Shown: in pieces, positions 9,045 through 17,762 of the stretch
How the letters are laid out: the number at the start of each line of letters is the position of its first letter
How positions within the stretch are numbered: position 1 is the stretch's first letter
NCBI RefSeq assembly: GCF_000186865.1
Contig: NW_008705613.1
Coordinates: forward strand, 81,496-99,977
Direction of reading: 5' to 3'
Origin: Aureococcus anophagefferens
Taxonomy: Eukaryota; Sar; Pelagophyceae; Pelagomonadales; Pelagomonadaceae
DNA: 18,482 nucleotides
The notes under the pieces: model-generated
Databases searched by the model: none
What the model was told of the DNA's origin: nothing
The model's input: the letters and a program-made list of their open reading frames with translations, nothing else
Position numbers and translations under genes: made by a program

Positions 9045-9167
9045 ACTATGAAGACGATGACGTCCTTGCAGGGCTTGTTCAGCTCGACGATGCTCAAGAG
9101 CGTCGGCTCCGGATCGTCGTCGCCGCTCGCGAGCGGTGGATCGGCTGCAGGATCTTACTTGCTTCCT

Positions 9168-9213
9168 TTAGCTCAGGCTATAGGGAGATACGAAAGGCCA
9201 AGTGGACGGAAAT
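9168..9213 (+). promoter_or_regulatory. Shared promoter-proximal motif, channel copy
   Basis: Third copy of the motif, with GGGAGATACGAAAGGCCAAG then TGGACGGAAAT. It is oriented with the channel and ends about 117 bases before the preferred ATG at 9330. Its presence inside the open frame upstream of 9330 argues that this upstream frame is 5' leader and not protein. Confidence 0.55.
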
Positions 9214-9329
9214 ATTTTCTATGGGCGCGTCTAGGGATAACGGTTGTTTCGTGCACTGGCAGTGATACTAAGGCGCGGATACTACACAATATTCATAGTC
9301 AAGGCGAACGACTTCCCCTGCGAACGACC

Positions 9330-11003
9330 ATGGCGGCCGTAATAGTCCAAATTAAGAGAAACATCAAGGCGAAGAAAGAAGCACAGGAGGCCCGGTTGGC
9401 ACGGTTTCCTAGGAGTGCGAAACCGAATGAAAATGACATCATTCTCAACAGCGCAGAGTACGACGAAGACATCGACGATGCGATGCATGAGAAGGAACTC
9501 ACGCCTTGGGTGTTGTTGAATGGCATGATATGGGATTGTCAGCCTTGGGCTAAGCAGGTGTATGCGGACATTCGAGTGCAGATGTTCGTGGCGGTCCTGA
9601 TCCTAGGGAATTTTGTCATCAACATCATCGAGAAGCAGGTCTGGCCATCAGGCAAAGTCTGTGAATTGAAAAGCTACGAGTGTACCAAAAGCACAAAATG
9701 CAATTGTCGAAAGGTAGGGAGGCGATACAGGCGAATCTTCGAAGGGACCGGAGCTTTTTTCAATTATATTTTTACAGCTGAACTTGCCTGGAACATGTAT
9801 GCACACTGGTTTAGACTTTTTTGGAAGGACGGGTGGAACGTGTTTGACTTTATCACAGTCGCCGTTTCGTGGATCACCGCGGTTGGTGTCGCGTTGCCGG
9901 GTCCCCTCGGGATGTTGCGCATGGTTCGAGCACTTCGCGTATTCCGACTTTTCAAACGTGTCAAATCGCTAAGGAAAATTCTTGAGTCTCTCGCACGTGC
10001 GGTCCCAGGCGTGATGAATGCGTTTTTGATCATGCTGATCGTAATGTGCATATACTCTATATTAGCTGTCGACTTCTTCAAGAATCTAGGCCGGGATGGA
10101 GTCTTTCACTACGAGTCTGGCTTCACGAAGACACGAGGCATAACAGTCGCAATGGAGCGCTGGTTTTTTTATCAGTGTCTGAGCCAGTCTTAGTTTTTGA
10201 GCGTTCCACGTATATACGTGTGTACACACGTATTGATTTATATCCAAAAATACAGGCTCAACACATCGGAAAAGATGGACTTCTGGATCGATAATTATGA
10301 CGGGACAGCTCTTATAGCAGAAGTCCCTTCACCCAGTCGCGCGGAATTCCTTGAGCACCATCATAACGTTGAGAGCAACGCTGGCACCTATTATACTGCA
10401 CGGGGGAATGAGTGGGGTCACGAGTACTTCGGCACGTTTGGGAAATCGCTCTTTACGCTGTTCCAAGTGGTCACTGGTGATAGCTGGGCTGAGGCCATCG
10501 GGCGATCGCTTCTGGAAGGTTGGTTTCCGATGTCCACTGCATTATTTTTTGTTACGTACATCCTTCTTCATGCTGTCGTGCTTATGAATGTCGTTGTTGC
10601 TGTCCTCCTTGAAAAAATGGTAACTCCAGAAGATGATGAAGGTGATGACGATGATCTTATTGGTGCCTTGGAAAAGGAGGCCGAGCATGAGCTCGCGAAC
10701 GCAACCCACGACGGCATGGCAGATAGCCACGGCGTATTAGATTTACATGGCAACCGCCCTGCTCTTAGCTATACTGAACCAGTCTCACCCCCCTCTGCAA
10801 CCATAAAATCGTGTCGCTCTGCGTATGAAGAAGACAGAAGGGTAGAGCCTCGCAGTATTGATCTGCTTCGGGGGGGCATGCGCCAGCAGATCGAGGCGTT
10901 GCACTTGGAATGTAGCGGCATCGAGCGCAGCATTGGGGACATGCAAGACGGCCAGCGGCTACTTATCAGGGCCCTCGCGCAGTGCAGTGCCGTGCGCCGG
11001 TAG
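9330..11003 (+). CDS. Single-domain voltage-gated cation channel (NaChBac/EukCat-like), two exons
   Basis: A six-helix plasma- or ciliary-membrane channel that would work as a tetramer. Exons 9330-10162 and 10256-11003 give ~526 residues. S1 ~84-100; S2 ~139-156 with an acidic residue in FTAELAW; S3 ~168-186 with WNVFDF; S4 ~193-218 with Arg at every third position (MLRMVRALRVFRLFKR); S5 ~223-250; pore with FGKSLFTLFQVVTGDSWAEA (~339-358); S6 ~368-396. An acidic tail and a C-terminal helix (~485-520, LRGGMRQQIEALHLECSG) follow, fitting the tetramer coiled coil of this family. The filter TGDSW replaces the bacterial TLESW. The S1-S2 loop holds four Cys (C111, C118, C124, C126). I chose ATG 9330 (context ACCATGG). 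An in-frame ATG at 9048 would add 94 residues made partly of repeat sequence. Ion selectivity cannot be read from sequence alone. Confidence 0.9.
10163..10255 (+). other. Intron in the channel gene (extracellular S5-pore loop)
   Basis: The frame before S5-pore ends at a TAG near 10191 and resumes in the same frame after AAATACAG at 10255. GT donors at 10163, 10175 and 10187 all have the same phase and all join in frame to this acceptor, giving 93-, 81- or 69-base introns and 0, 4 or 8 extra residues. The donor is therefore unresolved. Confidence 0.7.
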
Positions 11004-11888
11004 TGTGCCAGACCGCAGGCAGTGCCACCATAGATTTTTTTGTTTCAAGGTTTGTTGTTTTTCTGCGGCTTTGAATCTAGAGGCAGCGAGGAGCGCCGGA
11101 CCCCTTGCGGCCCTGGCCGGGGTCGGGTCCGGCGTCGGCGAATCTTGACGTCCTCGCGGCCGCGGACGGCCACGACGACAGCCGCGGCGCGCCGCCGACG
11201 GCCAGCTCTAAGAAAGCGGCTGCGCATACATATATCTTGGTTGCGCAAGCGGCGCAACGAGTCGGGCGCCGCGCGGCTGACTGCGAATGACATCTGGGCC
11301 GAGGCGTGCATGAGCGCGTTTCGAAACGCGCCCCACGGGAGTGTCGGGCCCAGTCGGTTCGATTGGCCAATTGGCTCGTTCCCGGCGACCGCATCAGCGG
11401 GATGCGCCGTGCCGCCTGGTCGCTCGACGACCGCAGGGGCGCGCACCATCTACGACACATCGACGCGCCTTATGCACATGTGCGTCAACCAAGACAGTGC
11501 GGATTCTCTACTGGAAAGTGGCATCTAGGAGCGCGAATTAAAACGTACCACTTCACGTACCACTCGGGGGTCGACTGCCCCATATTGACTGGAATTCCTA
11601 GTCCGTCACCAACGGCTCGCCGAGGTACCCCGCGAGCCCCCCTGAGGTCCCCAGTGTGGGAAACGAATATTCTAAATGAATTGTCCCACGTCCGTTGGAC
11701 GTCCGTTGGACGTCCGTTGGACGTCCGTTGTGACCCCCGCGCGCGCGGTGGGCGGAGGACCTCTAGAGGACCTCCCGCCGGGCGGCCGCCGATGAACAAT
11801 TAATAATTCCTATGGCCGCGTCCATCCCTATGGTCGTTTCCCACGCTGTCCCCAGGATAAGCTTGCCCCCTCTCCGTCACCAACCTTC
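11004..11888. other. GC-rich repeat region, no gene supported
   Basis: 11090-11480 is markedly richer in G+C than the flanking genes and is open in several frames on both strands, which is expected from composition. I recognise no domain in any frame. Also seen: TCCGTCACCAAC direct repeats at 11602 and 11873, inverted GTGGGAAACGA words near 11657 and 11830, and an 11-bp tandem repeat at 11688. It looks like degraded repeats, and holds the channel's 3' flank. Confidence 0.5.
11688..11731. repeat. 11-bp tandem repeat, 4 copies
   Basis: Four copies of ACGTCCGTTGG, the last ending in T in place of the final G. Recently expanded minisatellite. Confidence 0.95.
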
Positions 11889-12845
11889 GTATGTAGAGCT
11901 GCTTTGGTTTTCGACCCTAGTTAGTTTTCGACCCTAGGGGTCCTGGACTCAAAATGCGGCTATTTGCCGCCCACAGACCCGATTTTGTGGCTGTAAAGGG
12001 CCAAAGGACACCCCGCCGAGGCCCTCGAGACGAGGCAGGGCCGTGGTCACGGAAGTGCAACTTAAAATTTGACCTACGTTGATGTCAACTTGAACCTGGG
12101 TTGCAGTTCAACATAGCAGCGAACTGCCTTCAGACGGCGGCAAGGGGTGTCCAGTGTGCATCGCCCTTGTGCCTCTTGACTATCCGGCGCCAGAACGCGG
12201 CGTTGTGGGGCTTAGGCGAGTCAGAAAGGCCGTTTTGAGGTGGCTGCTCCAGACTTCAGCTCCAGCCACCAGTACGCATGCGTGGTTTTCGGCCAAAGCA
12301 GAGGCCGCCGGCGCTGGTACCAGGCCGGGCGCTGCACCCGCCCGGAGCAGCGACGACACGTCCCTCTGGGATACCAGACGGCGAGACCCAAACAAAAACG
12401 ACCTTGGGCGCCGTTTTGGGCTAGGTCGTAGGAGCACTAGCTACTAGCTTCTAGCTGATACCCGCCCTAGGTTCGGTGCGTGTGGGTGCGCCAAGCCCCG
12501 CAGTTTGCAGTTTGCCGGTTCTGGGGGGCTCCGGCAGACACCCGGCGCACAGCCGAGCCAAAAGGCAGCGCGAGAAGAACCGCCAGGCGCGCCCAGGGGC
12601 CCGCCCCCAGGTACCCTGCCGGTGCGTTGGTTTTCGACCCTCGTCGCCAAAAATACGAATTTCGACGACGCGAAACTCGTCGTCCCGGCGGCCGATTTGG
12701 ACAGTTGGATGTTCCAGGCGCGGGACGAAGGTCCGGACGAGGGAACTAAACAGCAAAACCGAAGCAAAATCGGCCTCGATGGCGTCCAGAGGCGTCGGAA
12801 AGTCGACCCCCGGCGAGGGTCGAAAACCAAAGCAGCTCTTCATAC
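11889..12845. mobile_element. Non-autonomous element with 30-bp terminal inverted repeats
   Basis: The first 30 bases (11889-11918), starting GTATGTAGAGCTGCTTTGG and ending TTTTCGACCCT, recur on the opposite strand at 12816-12845 with one difference. Further copies of the GTTTTCGACCCT core lie at 11924 and 12630, suggesting nested insertions or subterminal motifs. The ~957-bp body is GC-rich, with no recognisable transposase. No target-site duplication is evident. The right end is 16 bases from the NME7 start codon, so the element probably supplies that gene's 5' leader or promoter. Confidence 0.7.
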
Positions 12846-12861
12846 AATTTACTACAACGCC

Positions 12862-13956
12862 ATGGCGGTTTACGGCCTGAGCGTCGAGTGGTATGACGCA
12901 CAGCCAATGCTGACGCGAGAATTCGTGATGCGCGTCTACGCAGAGGAGCGCCAAGTGGAAATGTACGACGCGAAGTCGCGCCGCACATTCCTGAAGAAAT
13001 CACCCCTACCGGCGTCGATTGGGCTCAGTGATCTATTTGTGGGGAACGAAATCGTTCTGCACTCTCGGGCGTTGAAAATTGTGCGTTATGCCGATAGAGC
13101 AACAGCCGAGATGCTACGTAAGTCTCAAATGGTATCAACAGCTCTATTATCACCCAATTGTGTCGCGTCGGGGAAGCTTGGTGCGGCAATCTCAGTGTTG
13201 GAGGGTGCAGGTCTGACAATTAAGAAGCTTAAGATGGTAGCTTTGAGTAAATCGGAAGCGAAAGAGTGCGCTGCTCTCGTAGAAGAGGGCCCACAAATGA
13301 GCAAACTCCTGAGCTCTGAAAAGTCCATTGTAGTAACTGTTGCTGGTTTGCACGCCGTTGAAGCGCTGAGTCAGGCTTGCGAGCAAGTATCCAACTCTCT
13401 TAGCGGCTATGGGTCTGCTCGTCTCGCGATCGCTGCACCGAACGCCACTGCAGCGATACATCTTGAAGAATTGGCTTTTGGGACTACTCGTTCTTTGGCA
13501 TCTTGGCCGACTGCTCGTTACGGCAGTGACTGCACTTGTTGTGTGGTGCGTCCCCACGCCTTGATGAGCAAACAGCTTGGATCCATACTGTCACATATTG
13601 AAGCTGCTCAAGCGTATGAGATTTCCGCAATGGCACTTTTCAAACTAGACATCCCCGCTGCAGCTGAATTCCTTGAAGTGTACGAAGGCGTCGTTCCTGA
13701 GTTTGAGGCGTCAGTAAAGCAGCTAAGCTCAGGCCCGTGCTGTGCTTTGGAATTGCGAGGTCGCGATAGCGTCGTTAAAAAAATGAGAGAGACTTGCGGC
13801 CCATGGGATGTCAATTTTGCAAAAGAGATCCGACCTAATACTATTCGCGCAAAGTTCGGCATCGATGGAGTCAAAAATGCCGTGCACTGCACTGACCTCC
13901 CTGATGATGGTGATCCAGAGTCTCGCTACTTCTTTGATATCCTAGTGCCGTGCTGA
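12862..13956 (+). CDS. NME7: NME7 (DM10 plus two NDK domains; flagellar FAP67 homologue)
   Basis: NME7 is a microtubule inner protein of ciliary doublets and also binds the gamma-tubulin ring complex. The 364-residue product is close to the family length (~376 in human). DM10 spans ~3-88 (SVEWYDAQ, RQVEMYDAKSRRTFLKK, LSDLFVGNEIVLHSRAL). NDK-A spans ~90-208 and NDK-B ~224-362. NDK-B keeps the active-site region VKNAVHCTDLP (His342), but its usual KPH is RPH (230-232). NDK-A has lost both the Lys before Pro (ALLSPNC) and the catalytic His motif (APNATAAIHLEEL), so it is probably structural. ATG 12862 (context CGCCATGG) gives the family's native N-terminus. The frame stays open upstream to 12505, but that part lies in an inverted-repeat element and is non-homologous. 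No introns, unlike PAN3 and the acyltransferase. Confidence 0.94.
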   Translation: MAVYGLSVEWYDAQPMLTREFVMRVYAEERQVEMYDAKSRRTFLKKSPLPASIGLSDLFVGNEIVLHSRALKIVRYADRATAEMLRKSQMVSTALLSPNCVASGKLGAAISVLEGAGLTIKKLKMVALSKSEAKECAALVEEGPQMSKLLSSEKSIVVTVAGLHAVEALSQACEQVSNSLSGYGSARLAIAAPNATAAIHLEELAFGTTRSLASWPTARYGSDCTCCVVRPHALMSKQLGSILSHIEAAQAYEISAMALFKLDIPAAAEFLEVYEGVVPEFEASVKQLSSGPCCALELRGRDSVVKKMRETCGPWDVNFAKEIRPNTIRAKFGIDGVKNAVHCTDLPDDGDPESRYFFDILVPC

Positions 13957-13983
13957 GCTGATATCCTAGTGCCATGCTGAGCT
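13936..13983. repeat. 24-bp tandem duplication across the NME7 stop codon
   Basis: The unit GATATCCTAGTGCCGTGCTG plus AGCT is repeated once with a single G/A difference. The first copy encodes the last codons DILVPC and the TGA; the second lies in the 3' UTR. Confidence 0.95.
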
Positions 13984-14248
13984 TCTCTCATGACTTCCTA
14001 ATGTCTTTCCCCCGCACAACCTAGGCTGGCACGGGTGAACAACCGATGGGAAATCCGACACGTCCTAATTTTGGCCCCTCCCGGTGGGGCGACGCGAGGG
14101 CGATGCCCAGGTATATGGACACGATATGGACATAGGCAACCCAGTGGGCTCAAAACTTTTTGTGGCTTGCCCGCCTGGATGCGGGGCTGATGCGGGGCTG
14201 ATGCGGCCGACCTGAGTAAAGCCCCCAGCCGCAGGCCCCAGTGCCGGG
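13984..14248. other. NME7 3' flank, no gene seen
   Basis: No ORF with recognisable content. Contains a short tandem repeat of GCTGATGCGGG near 14180-14205. Probably 3' UTR and intergenic sequence. Confidence 0.4.
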
Positions 14249-14365
14249 GATGATAAACGGCGACTATCGCACGTGGTCAGAACGCGAGTGTGATTAAGCA
14301 CAATCAAAGTGCGCTTGGCGATAAGCCAGCTACCTAGGGAGCCTACATTCCGCTCCTTGGGCTAT
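14249..14365 (+). ncRNA. Hairpin-rich dispersed repeat, copy B (possible structured RNA or element end)
   Basis: The partner of 8931-9044, identical over the final ~87 bases (14279-14365). The two 3' hairpins are fully kept, and the first hairpin is shortened to GCGA/TCGC. No channel-like gene follows it here, so its association with a promoter is not constant. The RNA assignment is tentative. Confidence 0.35.
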
Positions 14366-14482
14366 GCTACCCTAACTCGGGACTATGCTATCCTCCCTAT
14401 GCTGGGACGCTCATATACTGGCCTATGCTGGCTATGCTAAGTTTGCCTTATACTGGCTATGCTCATGCTATACTATGCTGGT
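14361..14482. repeat. Degenerate CTATGCTGG-type simple repeat
   Basis: The words CTATGCT, CTATGCTGG and TATACTGG recur about ten times in 120 bases, directly after the hairpin repeat whose last bases are GGGCTATGCT. The array may have grown by slippage from the end of that repeat. Confidence 0.75.
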
Positions 14483-15143
14483 GACAGCGCCACGGTAGTC
14501 TGTTCCCCTCAGGCTGAAGTCACGGTACAGCGCATCCCCCTTGCATCCACAGATACCCCACTTCCTCCTAACTACCGACACGCCCAACGTGGATTAGCAG
14601 GCTGAGCTTTACAGCTGGTAGCGGTGTGGGATCATGGCCCAGATCAGGTGAACCATAGCACCAGCGTTATGAGCTTAGGTTAGGAAGGAGGAGGATACGG
14701 GGGATGTGTATCCTAGGGGATGACGCTGGGGGGTTTGGGTCATCTGGGTTCACAGTGCAGTGGATATATGTTGGCATAGTCGCTTACTTGTATCTTTTGT
14801 ACGAGGGTGCGCGGATACGGTACCCTCTCCTTTCTTTCTCTTGCACACTTTTAGTGACCGGGGAGTCTGGAGCGTGGACTGACAATCCGTCAGTCGGAAA
14901 CCGCAGCTTCGTCAGTGCAAAGATATTGAAGATTTGCGATGAGGATTAGTCGATTGGGCGAGTCTGCAGCTAGTACGAGAAGCACTGGGTCGTCTTCGAG
15001 AAGAAGCCGCGCGTCTCCGGCGATTAGCTTTTTTTTCCCAGTAAAACCTTTCTGAGCCGGTTTTCGCGCACCAAAACCCTTCTCCCAAACGGGGTCCGAC
15101 GCAACGATAAAAGTAACCCGTTTTTAAGTCGCTGGCGCCGATT
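14483..15143. other. Intergenic region, no gene supported
   Basis: An 81-codon ORF at 14704-14949 begins with an ATG and has a hydrophobic patch, but shows no family signature or coding character. 12-base direct repeats GTAAAACCTTTC at 15041 and 15534 enclose the next feature and may mark an element. Confidence 0.35.
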
Positions 15144-15494
15144 GTAAGTCGTAGGGTAAGTCGTCGGGCCCCGGGGTAAGTCGTTGGGCTCGCCAAAACG
15201 GACGGATGACTGGGCACTCGCCAAAACCCGCGGGCTGCTGATAGTTTTTATTACTGCTTGGCGACGCCACGCGAGCTGAAGCAATGGCGGCGCGGTGCCG
15301 GCGATCGCGCCGGCCCCCGACATCCACGGCGCCGACGCCGTCGATTGCCCGGCCGCGCGTGCGCTCCGCGAAGCGGCGCCCCGGGCCCCCCGCGGCCCGA
15401 GGTAGGCCGCCGGGTAAGTCGCCGAGTCCGAAAGTAACCCGTCAGGTGAGTCGTTTTGGCCGAATGTAAGTCGTAAGTAACATGTTAGGTAAGC
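15144..15494 (+). repeat. Interspersed GTAAGTCG motif array
   Basis: GTAAGTCG or a one-base variant starts at 15144, 15156, 15176, 15414, 15446 (GTGAGTCG), 15466, 15473 (GTAAGTAA) and 15489 (GTAAGCCG). The core GTAAGT is the consensus 5' splice site. A very GC-rich block (15290-15410) separates the two clusters. CGGGGTCCGACGC near 15092 recurs inverted near 15499, close to the array's right end. Confidence 0.7.
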
Positions 15495-16061
15495 CGCTGC
15501 GTCGGACCCCGCTCCCAAGCCCTTCCGCCCGTCGTAAAACCTTTCCCAGAACCCTCCCCGACGTCCGGAAGCCTTTCCAAAACACTACCACCAGCACATC
15601 ATGATGTGACCGTCACTGGAAACTTTGCATACGGCCTTCGGCCCGGACACCCAACGATGCCGCCGCAGCCCGGGGGGCTTTGGGCGCCCCCGAACCACTT
15701 CCCGAGCCCGATGTTTTTCGCGGAGCGCTGCCCGCCTCAAACAGACCACGGACGCTTTCCGCGCACCAACCGGCGCCGATCACGTCACTTGAGCTTAGAT
15801 TAACACCCCCCCCCGGCGAACCCAGCGTGCCGGCTGATCAGGCTGCCGAGAAAGCAGCCGCTGTACTTCAGTACGCTACGTCGGAGGAGGATGGATGAGG
15901 CACCTCGCCCCATTTGCGACCCTTTGCAGCTCGCTGCTTCGAAGGTGCTGAACCAGGACGGCGATGAACAACGATGAACATGATAGAGGCATATGGCCAT
16001 ATCTCGCTACCAGGTTATGAGAAACCTTGCTTGAATCTTGGACTTTAAAGGGATGTAAGGG
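15495..16061. other. Intergenic region downstream of the acyltransferase gene
   Basis: No convincing gene. A short plus-strand frame ends VLQYATSEEDG at 15898 and could be the last exon of something unrecognised, but a run of nine C near 15806 and the lack of any clear acceptor leave it unsupported. The AT3 3' UTR should lie at the right end. Confidence 0.3.
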
Positions 16062-17693
16062 CTATCGTGCCTGGGTAAGCAGAATTAGTGCAGGGACTTC
16101 GACGAACTTGAACAGCAAGTAGCCAGCGATGTGAACGAGGATGAGCACGACAGGGAGGGTGGACAGTGGGAGGATCGGAGCATCAGTATCTTTCAGGCCG
16201 ACGGCACGAGCAATAACCATGTTGTAAATCTCACTAACACGACCTGGATTGAGGGCCCAGAGGAGACCAAGCATAACAGGACCTTGAGACAGATAGATAC
16301 AGTAACTCCATTCCCCGATGCGATGAAGTAGATTGGCTCGAAGAAGGCGACAGAAAAAACCAGCGTCGTGAGCAGCGGAGTAGATGAAGCAGGCCGTAGG
16401 AAAGGCATATACCTGTGGTTTCTACAAAATCGAAGCTTGTCACATTTCGGGTTTTGGAGACTGATCTACAGACCGCGAGCACTTTCGGGATTGAGGTGCT
16501 AGTGGGAAGGAGCACGGTAAGAAGAATTAGAGCCTGTGGGAACTGATGTCATGTGAGCATTGATAGGGACACATTCGAGCCAACTCTGAAGTTGGCCATA
16601 GATGCAGCATCTGAAAGCATGGCAATGCGATGCTCATGCAAGTCATCTAAAGAGCTCCTTTGCCAAACTCGTCTACCGCACCAGTGCCCATTTTCGCTGA
16701 TATCTTGTAAACCTTTTCGGTTGAGGAGAGCCAAGTTAGCGGGCTGTGTGGCAGCAACGCCCAGTAGAATACCTTGGATGAACTCAAAGACGCGCACAGG
16801 AGGAAACCTGTTAGGCGGACTTTTACTAATAAAGGCAACCACTTTATCGGTCAGTGCGGCGCTGCATTACGTATAGGCAATGTCCCCCGCAACGGGGGGT
16901 GACAGCCCCGTCGACGACTCCAAGGCAAACTGAAGCGAGTACCAGGTAATTACTTGTCCGAGAGTGCAAAGTCCAAGAAGAAGAACAGTCACGTGCCAGC
17001 TGATCTGGCGTTGGTCGAAGAACCCTGCGGTTGTGAGTACTACAGACTTGACGCCTTGCACTAAAAATGGGAATGCAAGGTAGAATGCAAGCTCGCAGCT
17101 CACAGCCCACGCCGGGTAGTTCCAGAGCCGCCACAGTGGTACAAAGAAGTCCCAGCTTTGCACACCCATTGTTGTGGCAATGCAAGCGACGACACGAACA
17201 AGTTCTGTTTCGAATGGGGGTACATCAATCGATTGCCACGCTACCAACAGAGGCGGCAGAGAGCATAGTAACATCAAGACATAGACTGGTCCCAGGCGGG
17301 CAAAGCGACGGTGCCAAAAACGATGCTGCCACTTATGATTGGTATAGTCAACAATACGAGTCTCATTTACGATTGTGTTTACAAAGCCACTCAGCTGAAA
17401 AAAGAAGGTCACGGCCACGAATCCGTGAGCACACAATCGCCGCGCGAGGAACGAGGTCGGAAAGGCACCGTCTCGAAAGTCACCTGAAAGTTGTTGTACG
17501 CACATCTTTCGTTTAGTATCTTACCAAAGAAGTGATAAGTAACAACATAAATAGCAAATAGACCGCGTGCTCCAGTCAGAGCCTCCATACTTGGCACCCG
17601 CGTCCGTGGTGGCGGCGTGGACACATCTTTGACCGGCGCATCTTTAATAACGCCTTGCGAAGAAATCAAGGGCGCTCGATCGTCTGATCTCAT
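16062..17693 (-). CDS. Acyltransferase-3 (OafA/YrhL-type) integral membrane protein, five exons
   Basis: AT3 proteins move acyl groups from acyl-CoA onto sugars, lipids or other acceptors across a membrane; the acceptor here is unknown. Exons 17693-17525, 17483-16871, 16825-16573, 16533-16474 and 16412-16062 join in frame to 481 residues. Intron 1 is 41 bases, GTAAG...CAG, with a TACTAAAC branch-like site. The others are ~45, 39 and 61 bases, with in-frame alternatives (a second acceptor at 16808, donors at 16584 and 16461). The N-terminus carries the family motif: ALTGARGLFAIYVVTYHFFG, i.e. Arg43-x10-His54. FFFQLSGFV, HRRFARLGPVYVLML, LWNYPAWAVSCELAFYLAF, FPPVRVFEFIQGILLG, LHRIGEWSYCIYLSQGPVM and a last helix ILVHIAGYLLFKFVEVPA follow in family order. 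It diverges from the gene at 17763. Confidence 0.9.
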
Positions 17694-17762
17694 GACTTAG
17701 TAGGTCCTTCCATAAGATTTTGTTCAGATTTAGCGCCGTCTTGATTCCGTACGGCTTTCAGT
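17694..17762. promoter_or_regulatory. 69-bp bidirectional intergenic region
   Basis: Only 69 bases separate the start codons of the divergent acyltransferase and coiled-coil genes. Both 5' UTRs and promoters must fit here or overlap the opposite coding region. I see no TATA box and no copy of the ~46-bp motif found at three other genes. Confidence 0.6.

Noticed and set aside
8988..9329. N-terminal extension of the channel
   Set aside because: The frame starts with GTG and is built from the dispersed hairpin repeat and the ~46-bp motif. The ATG at 9048 remains possible but is less likely than 9330.
11040..11528. 162-codon ORF and overlapping ORFs in the GC-rich block
   Set aside because: High G+C makes several frames open at once on both strands; no domain recognised.
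12505..12861. N-terminal extension of NME7
   Set aside because: Falls within the inverted-repeat element. Native NME7 proteins begin at the equivalent of ATG 12862.
11004..15500. tRNA, snRNA or rRNA genes
   Set aside because: I looked for T-arm, U6 and U2 core words by eye and found none. A covariance search would be needed to exclude them.
14912..15518. Minus-strand ORFs with repeated TTY/TYP residues
   Set aside because: The residues come from the GTAAGTCG words read backwards; no start, domain or codon evidence.
15680..15898. Short plus-strand ORF ending VLQYATSEEDG
   Set aside because: Could be a terminal exon, but no upstream exon, acceptor or homologue could be identified.
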